This document shows, in pieces, positions 1 to 8,921 of a stretch of 64,000 bases of DNA. The notes beneath the pieces were generated by a model, which worked only from the letters and a program-made list of their open reading frames with translations, was not told where the DNA came from and did not search any database. Both the position numbers and the translations under genes were made by a program. Origin of the DNA: Chromatium okenii (GTDB lineage: Bacteria > Pseudomonadota > Gammaproteobacteria > Chromatiales > Chromatiaceae); NCBI RefSeq assembly GCF_002958735.1, contig NZ_PPGH01000037.1:1-64000 (forward strand). Reading direction: 5' to 3'. How positions within the stretch are numbered: position 1 is the first letter of the stretch; each line of letters begins with the position of its first letter.

Positions 1-417
1 TATAACGATAAATCCGCTCTTCAGCGATCATCACCGCCTCGCGCTGCGCCAGATACGCATCCATGCCGTCCGGCAAGATCCGGCAGCGCCAGCACTGCTT
101 CACCCGCGTGCATTTGCTGAATCGCGTTGATCGCAGCGGCGAGCGTTTTGCGGTAATTCGCCCGCGTCAACGCTGATGATTTACCGAAATCCATCAACAA
201 TATCCGCTCGGCAGTCACGCCGGGCACGTCATACAACAGCAGCGTGCGCCCCGTTTCACCGCTCAGATCGCCCTTTTCCCACAACGCCTTCAATCGCCCA
301 TTGCTGGCGCGATCAATATCTGCCGCTGCGCCGCTCAATGGCTCCTGCGCAAAAACACTGAGAACAAGGCAAGGCGGTCTGGGTTGCCAGTGCGCCGGTG
401 CGTAAAGTCATTTTCAT
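1..417 (-). CDS. pepA: Leucyl aminopeptidase PepA, N-terminal part (cut by window edge, frame-broken)
   Basis: Start of a cytosolic M17 leucyl aminopeptidase that runs off the left edge. Only the N-terminal macro-like domain is present; the catalytic metal-binding domain would lie outside. Family-like segments are MTLRTGALATQT, then LVLSVFAQEPLSGAAADI, then LLLYDVPGVTAERILLMDFG, then PDGMDAYLAQREAVM, but they lie in different frames. One base too many near 365-375 and another break near 70-85 separate them. The ATG at 417 follows a GAGG about 10 bases upstream. It is divergent from lptG, as pepA is from lptFG in many gammaproteobacteria. The breaks look like single-base indels rather than decay, but a pseudogene cannot be excluded. 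Confidence 0.75.
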
Positions 418-532
418 GGTCAGCATTCCTCAAATAAACGTTGAAATCACACACAAAGTTGGAACATCAGCCGGTTGGCGTGATAGTGATAGGATGATTG
501 AACACTTTGGCAAATAACAGACCTGAATACAC

Positions 533-1597
533 ATGCGCCTGATTGATCGTTATCTCGCGTGGGCAGTGATTGGCGGCACCTTACTGACGCTCGGCATTTT
601 GCTGCCGCTATTAGGCGTGGTGATTCTTGCTGATGATTTAGACAACATTGGCACTGCCAATTACCAATTAACGGATGCGCTGCTCTTTATGGTGCTGAGT
701 TTACCGCGTTACGCCTATCAGATTTTTCCAATTGCCACATTAATTGGCGCGTTAATTGGATTGGGTGCATTAGCCAATCGCTCTGAATTGGTCGCCATGC
801 GTGCTGCGGGATTATCAGTGTGGCAAATCGTATTCGCCGGATTGCGCGGCGGCGTGTTATTAGTCGTGCTGGCGCTGGTGCTCGGCGAAGTCATTGCGCC
901 AATGACAGAACAACGCGGAGTGCAATTGCGGCGCCAAGCCTTATCGGGAGAAATTGCGCAGCAAACGCTCGATGGTTTTTGGGCGATTGATGAAGGTGCT
1001 TATGTCAACATCCGCGAAATTCAATCAGGCGCTGATTTACGCGATATTTTCATTTATCAATTCGATGCAGCGACAGAAACGTTGATTGAAACTCACGCCA
1101 GCGCAGCACGTTATCGGAATGCACATTGGATATTAGAAGACATTGTCCGCAGTCGAATTAGTGACGGCGGTGTGCAAGTAGAGCGCATTGCACAAACGGG
1201 TTGGGATTCGTTGCTTGATCCGGGATTACTTAAAATCGTAATTGCAAATCCGCATTTACTGCCAGCGTGGAGTTTATACCGTTATATTCGGTTTATGGCA
1301 ATTAATAAACAGGATGCTGGCGCTTATGAAGTAGTGTTTTGGGCTAAAGTGGTTTATCCGTTTTTGATGTTATCCATGATTTTACTGGCAACACCGTTAT
1401 TACTTGGTTCATCGCGCAGCAGCGGCATGGGTTGGCGGTTATTTGTCGGCATTTTAATCGGCATTCTCTATTATTTGATTAGCCGTACCTTTGCTTATTT
1501 AGCTCTGCTGTTTGGAATGAATCCCGTTCTTGCAGCGATTATTCCGCCACTGTTATTTATTTCTAGCGCATTATTATTACTGCGTCGGTTGGGATAA
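533..1597 (+). CDS. lptG: LPS export ABC transporter permease LptG
   Basis: Inner-membrane permease of the LptB2FGC complex that extracts lipopolysaccharide from the inner membrane and feeds it to the periplasmic bridge. The 354 residues match the family length. There are three N-terminal membrane segments (about residues 8-32, 60-85 and 100-122), a periplasmic jellyroll region (about 130-265) and three C-terminal membrane segments. LptG-specific matches are the DRY start, the LGALANRSELVAMRAAG stretch that forms the coupling helix to LptB, and the QDAGAYEVVFWAK motif before the fourth membrane helix. LptF, which normally lies between pepA and lptG, is absent here. I assign LptG and not LptF from these motifs. 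The gene is intact. Confidence 0.93.
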   Translation: MRLIDRYLAWAVIGGTLLTLGILLPLLGVVILADDLDNIGTANYQLTDALLFMVLSLPRYAYQIFPIATLIGALIGLGALANRSELVAMRAAGLSVWQIVFAGLRGGVLLVVLALVLGEVIAPMTEQRGVQLRRQALSGEIAQQTLDGFWAIDEGAYVNIREIQSGADLRDIFIYQFDAATETLIETHASAARYRNAHWILEDIVRSRISDGGVQVERIAQTGWDSLLDPGLLKIVIANPHLLPAWSLYRYIRFMAINKQDAGAYEVVFWAKVVYPFLMLSMILLATPLLLGSSRSSGMGWRLFVGILIGILYYLISRTFAYLALLFGMNPVLAAIIPPLLFISSALLLLRRLG

Positions 1598-1604
1598 TAG
1601 TCGT

Positions 1605-1634
1605 AGGTTGGGTTGCCGCTGTTGGCAACCCAAC
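1605..1634. repeat. Palindromic GTTGGGTT-type intergenic repeat, copy 1
   Basis: Perfect 11-base stem (1607-1617 with 1624-1634, loop GCTGTT) directly after the lptG stop codon. The core GTTGGGTTGCC/GGCAACCCAAC resembles a short palindromic repeat that is widespread in bacterial genomes. It can fold in RNA from either strand and may act as a 3' end for lptG. Confidence 0.7.
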
Positions 1635-1691
1635 AATTCAGATCAACATCGCAATGATTGAATGACAGCATCTGCGCAAAAGAGATGTTTT

Positions 1692-4600
1692 TTAATGCGT
1701 TAAAATTGGGTTGATTGCATCAACCCAACTTACGGTTTCTGATTTGAAAACGCAATGCGGCTGACAACGTGGCAGTGCATCCGCACAGACCAATTCAACG
1801 GTATGCAGTAATTGCTGCATGTCCAATGGTTTACGCAATACTGATGGACAATGCGCGTGATGGTGTTTGCAGTCGATATGACAGTCTGGTTGTAAATCCT
1901 GACCGCTCATTAAAATTACCGGCAATTGCGGATGCTCTTTCGCCATTTTTTCAAACAAACTAAAGCCATCCATAATGGGCATGGCGATGTCTGATAATAC
2001 GAAATCAAAATTGCTATCTGCGCTGAGAAGTTGCAACGCATCTGCACCATGTTCCGCCGTGCAAAACCGCCAGCCCTGCGCAGTCAATAACCGTCCAATT
2101 GCTTCGCGTATTCGTGGATCGTCATCGACCAATAACACTCGTTGCACCTTGTTTATTGACATCGACAGCATCGCGTTTAAATCCTCTGCGTCATCCGGCA
2201 ATTCTGTTGCGCCGGGCAGCAGCAGACGAAATTCCGTGCCTTCACCCAGCCGCGAATCCACTGTCAATGCTGCGCCGCTGCGAATGACAAATTCCTGCAC
2301 CATAAATAGTCCCAGCCCGTGACCGCGTTGCTTGGCTTTGGTCGAAAACAGCGGTTCAAAAATCCGTTCCAGCGTCTCCGGGCGCATTCCGTGACCGGTG
2401 TCGCTGATGCAAATGGCAACGTGAGCGCCAATCGGCGCAATACCTAAACGCGGTGGCGATTCCGGCGCAGTCGGTTGGGCGCTGGCGGTTAATTTGAGTT
2501 GACCGCCGTCGGGCATCGCGTCGCGGGCGTTGAGCACCAGATTGAGCAACGCAGACTGTAAAAACGCAGCGTTACTGAAGCGTGAGATCGGCAGCAACAT
2601 CGAATTGCGCATCAATAATGCGCGTAACAGGTGGCGCAAAATCCCAATTAATTCATCAAATACAACGCGCAATTCCACCCGTTCGCATTGAATGCCCCCA
2701 GCGCGACTCAGTGACAGCATTCCGGCGGTGATGACTTTGGCGTGACCAAGTGCGCTTTGCGTTTCCTCCAGCACTTCAGCAATTTCTGGATCAGCAGTTC
2801 TGTTGATGCCCTCGCTGAGATAAAGCAGATTTGCGTCGATTACGCCCAGCAAATTATTGAAATCATGGGAAATTCCGCTGGCAAGATGTCCAATGTGGCG
2901 CGTTCGCGGGCAGCGTCGAGATCGTGTTGCAGTCGTTGATTGTGTTCCTGCGCCGCAAGACGTTCGGTGATGTCTTCCACCATCGACACGGCAGCGCTAT
3001 CTCCATCCAAACCCGGAATCATCGTGACCCGCACATCTCCCCACACCACTTCGCCATTGGCGCAGATAACGCCGATTGACCTGATAATTGGTGCGTTTTC
3101 CCGATGCCAATTCCGCAAAAAGTGTTGCAATTTCAGGCGATCATCGGGATGAATCATGCCGTCAAGACACTGTCCCAGCAGCGCCTCACGTCACGCCCCA
3201 ACAGTTTGGCGTAAGCGTGATTGATGTAAATAAAACGCCGTTTGGCATCAGGAATGGCAATGCCCAGCGGCGCATGGTCAAACACAATCCGAAACCGCTG
3301 CTCACTTGCAGCGAGCCGCGATAAGGCTTCTTGCCAAGCAGTAACGTCTTGATCTGCGCCGCGATAACCGAGCAATGTGCCATTCGCATCAAAAAACGGT
3401 TGACCGTGCGTGAGCAGCCAAACCCGTTGCCCATTGCGGTGTTGTGCCACATTAACCAAATCTTGAAACAGCCTGACGCGCAAATACTTCAAATGCTTGT
3501 GCTTTAAATGCCTCGCGTTCCGCTTCTGAGAGAGATCATAAAAATGCTGTTTACCAATCAATTCATCTGGGCGATAACCCAAAATAGATTCCACTAAAGG
3601 ACTGATAAGTGAATTGACCTTCAGCATTGACTTCCCATGCAATTGAGCGCGTTTGCTGCGCAAGTAAGTCATAACGCACCACGCTATCACGCAACGATTC
3701 ATAAGTGCCTTCACGTTGAAAAGTGCTGGCCAGCAAATTGGCATATACCCGCATAAATTCAACTTTATTTTCGTAAATGATGGCAACGTACTGCATCTAA
3801 TCCAAAAAGCCGATTAAACGACCGCCATCCATGACCGGCATAAATAACAATGATTGCGTATCCTGAGCAACGAAAACGAGCATTCTTCCTGCCAATTTCT
3901 ATTCAGGTCTACAATTTGTGGAATCATCACAGCTTCATTACGACGCAGCGATTTACGATGTAAGAAACGATCAATTGCAATACACTGACATTGATCACGC
4001 AGCGGAATAACACCTTCTGCCGTCCATTCGTGGGTTTTGCTAACGGTATTGGTATATGATCAATTTTGCAAAAAAAGGTACGATCAAATGATGCCCCAGC
4101 CGCCCTAATGCGCGTTCAATAACCGTATAATACCAAGTGTTGGCGTTAAATTAACCAGTTCACCAGCCAGCTCCACTAATAAATGATCGAGAAATTCGCG
4201 GCGACGAAGTTGGATTTCGCATGTTTACGTTCATTAATGTTAGTATGCGTACCGCCATAATTTGTGGTTGGTTATTCGCATCGTGATGACCACGCTCCCT
4301 TCAGAAAGTACCCACCCAATAACCATCTTTATGGCGCATTCGTAACTCACACGAATAGCGATGATTGGGATAGCCAAATGTATTTTCAGTTCTCCTCACA
4401 ACGCGCCAATTCTTTGGATGTGCTAATTGCTGCCAAGTGGCATAAGACACGGTTCTAATTCAGCTACGGTATAGCCGCAAATTTTGCCCAATACTCATTA
4501 ATTGTCACTTCACCAGTAGCAATGTTCCATTCCCAAGTACCCAACTGTGTGCCGTTAATCACATTGACGAGTCGCTGGCGCTCTGAATTAACGCCAACTG

Positions 4601-6558
4601 CGCTTCTTTCAAATGACTTTGATCAAAAAGATAACCACGAATTTCATTAAGTTGACCTTAGCATCGCGCATCAAGTGCGTAAAATCGTAAAACCAACGGT
4701 ATTCACCAGAATACAAACGCAGGCGATAGGATTGCTCAAAGGTGTCGCGCGATATTTAATATACCAATTAATTTCATCAACTACTGTTTTTAAATCATCA
4801 GGATGAATGATATCTGCGTAACGGAAATCGGCATCTAGCATTTCTGCTGGCGTATAGCCAAGAATATCAGTCACGTTATTCGAGACTTGATTACCGGCCA
4901 GTGTTCTGCGACATCCCAAGTAATGGTAAACACTGGTCCTGCAGAAAATAAATCTCGCTCACGACTTAATGCAGCTCGCGCTGCCAATTCCGCAGTTTGA
5001 TCTTTACTAATTCAAAAAAGCATTCTTGACCATTCCAATGTCCACGCCATACTCGCGCCGTTGCAGGTATTGTTCACCGTTTTTCATTAACAGCGGTCGG
5101 TTGTAGTATTGGTTAAACCATTGCGCATTCGCTCACAGTTCATCACTGGCTTCAAAAAATCTGCGGGATGAATTAACGAAATAGATTTGCCAACTAATTC
5201 GGTTACTGAATAACCTAATTTACTTTCACCGCAGGATTAATATCGAGAATTTGCCCGTTTAATGTAGTCACAAAAATTATCATCCATACTCTCAAAAAAA
5301 GCGCGGAAGTTGGTGCGTTCGATATTAAGTAAGCGAAAATTTATGGTTAATGCGTTACCGATGATAGTGAGCGTATCAGCTAATTGATTCATTTCAACAA
5401 AAAAACTTGGGTGGCGCAATCCACGAAATTTGATCGCGGATTGCCACTGGCAGCGCCCGCGCACTAATGACTAAACGTTGTAGTAATAACGCCAAATGAC
5501 GACTGCCGATTTGCGCAACTAATAATGCCAACAGCGTTAGCGCCATCAATAACGCCAATGTGTATCGTACTTCAGTTTGCACACGGTCAATGATTGGCGC
5601 AATTACTGACATTACCAATGCGCCACCAGTTTTTGGGTATGGCACAGCAATGTCATAACGCCCTTCACGATAGCGTTCCATTCCGTGAATCAACTCCATC
5701 TTTTGGTACTGCTTGATGTAAACGCATCACACTATCAATTGGATATGGCGGCGGCATTTGGGCAGTGGTGATATACATTTGCAAATCTGCATTTTTTAAT
5801 AGGCTGGAATTGTAAATCTGTATAAGCATTTTGATTTCAGCATCTAATAATTCTGGGTGTGCATTCGCAGCGTATTTATCAAGTTCCTGTAGCGTTAATT
5901 GCGCGAATAACTGCAAGCGTTCACCGAGCCGACTTTCAATTTCAACGCCATAACGCTGGCTATTCCAACTGGAAATTAACAATCCCGGTAATAGCGTAGC
6001 GAATAACAGGCTGGAAAAATGTAATTCAGAAATGCGCATTCCACCCTGTGGTCGTCGCACCAGCGCCACAAATAATATAAATAGACTAACAATTGCTGCA
6101 TTGAAAATGCCGTTGAGTGACTGTTTGAATACCACTAATAATGTTTGTGACCAGTTCATTTCTAATCCGACGCGATAACACAGAATAACTAGCGGAATAC
6201 CAATGAGTAACCAATACAACGCATCAGCAAGCGCCAGCGGTAGCAAAGGGCGTCCGCGTCGCCGTGCCCATTCACGTTGCCCGCCCACAACGGCAGCTTC
6301 TGCAACAAAAATCAATAGCGCATAGGGATGATCCCAGAGCAATAAAGTATAGGCTCCGCCTGCTGCGGCAACTAAAATACCGGAAGCTCTACCCAACCAA
6401 ACCAGTGCCAATAACGCAGCAATTGATCCGAATAACAGATCAACGCCAAAAAAGAGTGAAAGATGCAGCACATTACCGGCGATTGCTGCCACTGCCAGCA
6501 ATACAGTGAACAGAATCTTTTTAAGATACAAATGGTTGGAAAGTTGTGGTATTGGCAT
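1692..6558 (-). pseudogene. Large membrane multi-PAS/GAF hybrid sensor histidine kinase, many frame breaks
   Basis: Read leftward, fragments in changing frames assemble into one kinase of roughly 1,600 residues. It begins (6558-5700) with a hydrophobic region of about seven membrane segments and an extracytoplasmic stretch, then another membrane segment near 5520-5580. PAS domains follow near 5.25-5.45, 4.95-5.2, 4.67-4.92 and 4.3-4.6 kb, then a GAF-like domain (3.75-4.2 kb, IERALGRLGHH...), then two more PAS domains (3.33-3.7 and 2.95-3.33 kb). The HisKA box is SGISHDFNNLL (His at 2864-2866). The ATPase has an N box NLVLNARDAMPDGG, DTGHGM and GHGLGL. A receiver domain follows with phosphoacceptor Asp in SDIAMPIMDG and Lys in LRKP. 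At least eight frame changes occur, for example near 2850, 3160, 3590, 5450 and 5690, and 3.8-4.6 kb has no long open stretch. The kinase and receiver residues are intact. Either it is decaying or this region is badly sequenced. It lies about 80 bases downstream of the REC-EAL gene and is probably co-transcribed with it. Confidence 0.75.
1705..1732. repeat. Palindromic GTTGGGTT-type repeat, copy 2 (inverted)
   Basis: Second copy of the same family. It reads GTAAGTTGGGTTGATGCA on the minus strand, with a 9-base stem (1706-1714 with 1720-1728). It lies in the extreme 3' end of the leftward sensor kinase and codes for its last residues (SWVDAINPI), so the present stop codon lies just beyond repeat-derived sequence. 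Confidence 0.65.
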
Positions 6559-6638
6559 AACAGCTTTTCACCTAAAAAATTGAAATGTGATATAACGATC
6601 TAGTGATTTGATGATACGCCAGCGTGATCGCAATGGCG

Positions 6639-7889
6639 TTATTTTAAACTGTGCAAAATAACACCATTATCAAGATAAAACTGTGATTGTGAACACAATT
6701 CCTCAAGTAGATCAATACTGCCCGGGCGTCCAAAGAGATAACCCTGCGCTAAATCTAATCCGGCACGAAATAATAAATCACGTTGCGCTTCAGTTTCGAC
6801 TCCTTCCGCAATGAGTTTAAGACCAAGGCGCTGTCCAAAACTGATCACGGCCATCAATACCGTCATGGCTTTAATTGAATCAAACATTTCTGAAACAAAA
6901 CTCAAATCAATTTTCAGAAAATTAAATGGCAATTCTGCTAAATTGCGCAATGACGCATAACCAGTGCCAAAATCATCAATGGCTAGCGATGCGCCCATCA
7001 ATTGTGCTCGTGCCGCAAAATCGCGTAATACTTGGCGATCATTCCGCGCCCAAGTTTCAGTAATTTCAACCTGCACCCTACAGCAGCCATCTAGTCCCGT
7101 CACCAGTGTTTGCAATAGTTCAATTGCTTGCGGTTCTTCAATGGTAAAATGTGATAAATTTACCGATAGAAAATTGAGGTCTAGCGGTTGTAACCGTTCA
7201 CGCAGTAGGATAATTTTGTTGAATAAATCTTGGGTGAGAGGATCAATTAAATTGGCGGTTTCTGCCAGTGGAATAAAATCCCGTGCTGCCAATAACGAGC
7301 CGTCTGCTAATCGCAGTCGTGCCAGCACTTCTGCTCCGCAAGGTCGGCCATCAACCAACGAAATAATGGGCTGAAAAAATGGCTCCAACGCTCCAGCTTT
7401 AAGCCGTTCAGCCAATAATTCTGCATCGAATGGTGGATTGTGTACTTCCGAATGTGACAATGCAGTATAATTTGGAGCGATTGATGGCGAATGCAGTGGT
7501 TGTAATGGTTGTAATGGTTGTAATGGTTGATGTGGATTAAGTAATGGCATCAAATCGTTGGCTAATAGTGCTTTAGATACCAAACCACGTACTTCAATTC
7601 CGCGTGCTTTGGCGATACGTTGCGCAGTATCTAAAAGATCATCGCCATAGCCAGATAAAAAAGCGACGGGAATGCGCTGTTTAGTTATCGCCAGCCATTC
7701 AATTAAATCTAGTCCGCTTTCCTGTCCCAGCCCAAGATCAAGCAGTAACAAATCGGGGGTTAGTGCCAATACTGCTATTTTGCAGGTTTGAATAGAGGTG
7801 CAGAACTCAAAGGAATGACCATGGCGTCGTACAATGCGCCGCAAAGTGGATTCCATGCGAGGATCATCATCAAGATAAAGAATGTGCAT
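6639..7889 (-). CDS. Response regulator with EAL (c-di-GMP phosphodiesterase) output
   Basis: The 416-residue protein has an N-terminal receiver domain (residues 1-120; acidic DDD near residue 8, phosphoacceptor Asp in LLLLDLGLG, conserved Ser in AFLSGYG, Lys in VSKAL). A Gln/Pro/Leu linker built from a 9-base tandem repeat follows, then an EAL domain (about 150-400). The EAL metal and substrate motifs are present: EVLAR, SVNLS, VEITET, DDFGTGYAS, KIDLSFV, AEGVETEAQ and AQGYLFGRP. An active cyclic-di-GMP hydrolase controlled by phosphorylation is therefore likely. The adjacent downstream hybrid kinase is the natural candidate partner. Intact. Confidence 0.92.
   Translation of the reverse strand: MHILYLDDDPRMESTLRRIVRRHGHSFEFCTSIQTCKIAVLALTPDLLLLDLGLGQESGLDLIEWLAITKQRIPVAFLSGYGDDLLDTAQRIAKARGIEVRGLVSKALLANDLMPLLNPHQPLQPLQPLQPLHSPSIAPNYTALSHSEVHNPPFDAELLAERLKAGALEPFFQPIISLVDGRPCGAEVLARLRLADGSLLAARDFIPLAETANLIDPLTQDLFNKIILLRERLQPLDLNFLSVNLSHFTIEEPQAIELLQTLVTGLDGCCRVQVEITETWARNDRQVLRDFAARAQLMGASLAIDDFGTGYASLRNLAELPFNFLKIDLSFVSEMFDSIKAMTVLMAVISFGQRLGLKLIAEGVETEAQRDLLFRAGLDLAQGYLFGRPGSIDLLEELCSQSQFYLDNGVILHSLK
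7498..7529. repeat. 9-base tandem repeat in the REC-EAL linker
   Basis: Three full copies and a partial copy of GGTTGTAAT, read on the minus strand as codons for Gln-Pro-Leu. They lengthen the linker between receiver and EAL domains in 3-residue steps without changing the frame. Confidence 0.8.
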
Positions 7890-7971
7890 TAAATTCGTAC
7901 TCTATTGGTTGGATTGAAGTGCTATCGGCGTTGATAACCGCCACAATTAACTGACAACTGAAAACTCAATT

Positions 7972-8814
7972 ATGAACCACACTCCTTCTATTCTCAGTGA
8001 CCATGAATTGCATCAACTACTCGCCGAAGATGTGCCTTTTGGCGATTTGACCACTGATTCGCTTGGGATTGCTGCCTGTTCGGGACAAATTCGTTTTTTC
8101 GCCCGCGATCCGATGGTGGTGTGCGGGACTGAGGAAGCAGTGCGGATGTTCCAATTGTGCGGTACGAAGGCGCATCTTTGCGTTCCTTCTGGTACTGCCG
8201 CGCCGACGGAAACGCTGTTATTGGAAGCGCAGGGCAGTGCTGGCGCGTTGCATCGTGGCTGGAAAACCGCACAAACCTTGGTGGAATGGTGTTCGGGCGT
8301 GGCGAGCAGTGCGGCGGGCATTGTCGCTGCTGCACGACGCGGTGATGCGTCGGCGATGGTGGCAGGAACGCGCAAAAATGTTCCCGGCAATCGGCGTCTT
8401 GCATCGAAAGCCTTTCGCGCTGGCGGCGCAGTGATGCACCGCAATGGACTCTCGGAAACGCTGTTGATTTTCGCCGAGCATCGGCTATTTCTCGGTGCAG
8501 AATGTCCCGCAGCCACGCTCGCACGACTGCGGCGGCAGTGTCCAGAAAAGCGGATTGTCGTCGAAGTAGCGACGTTGGAAGAAGCGCTGCTGTGGGCAAA
8601 TGCGGACGTGCTGCAATTAGAAAAGTTTACTGTTCAGGGTGTTGAAGAAGTACGCGCAGCGCTGGGTTCTCAGGCTGTACTCGCTGCCGCTGGTGGCATC
8701 CACGTTCATAATGCTGAAGATTACGCCCGCGCTGGAGCGCATCTCCTGATTACCACTGCGCCGCATTTAGCGCCGCCGCGTGATGTGCAGGTGCGCTTTG
8801 GATTGGCGAATTGA
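7972..8814 (+). CDS. modD: ModD, NadC-like putative pyrophosphorylase
   Basis: The 280-residue protein is of the ModD family, a paralogue of quinolinate phosphoribosyltransferase (NadC) found with molybdate genes. Family features are the start L-x-EDVPFGDLTTD, the TRKNVPGNRRLASKAFRAGG region (TRKT/R-type phosphate-binding loop), HRNGLSETLLIFAEH, VEVATLEEALLWA, DVLQLEKFT and AAGGI near the C terminus. The exact reaction of ModD is not established. Its position 107 bases upstream of a molybdopterin enzyme gene on the same strand fits a role in molybdenum metabolism, although no modABC genes are in the window. Intact; ATG chosen from family alignment of the N terminus. Confidence 0.85.
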   Translation: MNHTPSILSDHELHQLLAEDVPFGDLTTDSLGIAACSGQIRFFARDPMVVCGTEEAVRMFQLCGTKAHLCVPSGTAAPTETLLLEAQGSAGALHRGWKTAQTLVEWCSGVASSAAGIVAAARRGDASAMVAGTRKNVPGNRRLASKAFRAGGAVMHRNGLSETLLIFAEHRLFLGAECPAATLARLRRQCPEKRIVVEVATLEEALLWANADVLQLEKFTVQGVEEVRAALGSQAVLAAAGGIHVHNAEDYARAGAHLLITTAPHLAPPRDVQVRFGLAN

Positions 8815-8921
8815 TGCACTGCAACAGGCGTTCAAAAACGGTGTATGTTTGAAACTGCCGTTGTTTGATGCTTAGAATGCGTCCCTTATTTCGTCAAGAT
8901 TTCATTAAAGGTGGTTATTCC

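Noticed and set aside
533..1597. Reading this gene as LptF
   Set aside because: The coupling-helix and QDAG motifs match LptG, not LptF.
4264..4458. 64-codon plus-strand frame within the broken kinase region
   Set aside because: Antisense to PAS-coding sequence that can be followed in minus-strand fragments.
7490..7535. CRISPR-like repeat
   Set aside because: Nine-base direct tandem repeats inside a coding linker; no spacers and no cas genes.
7994..8599. 201-codon open stretch opposite modD
   Set aside because: Shadow of modD, with no recognisable motifs.
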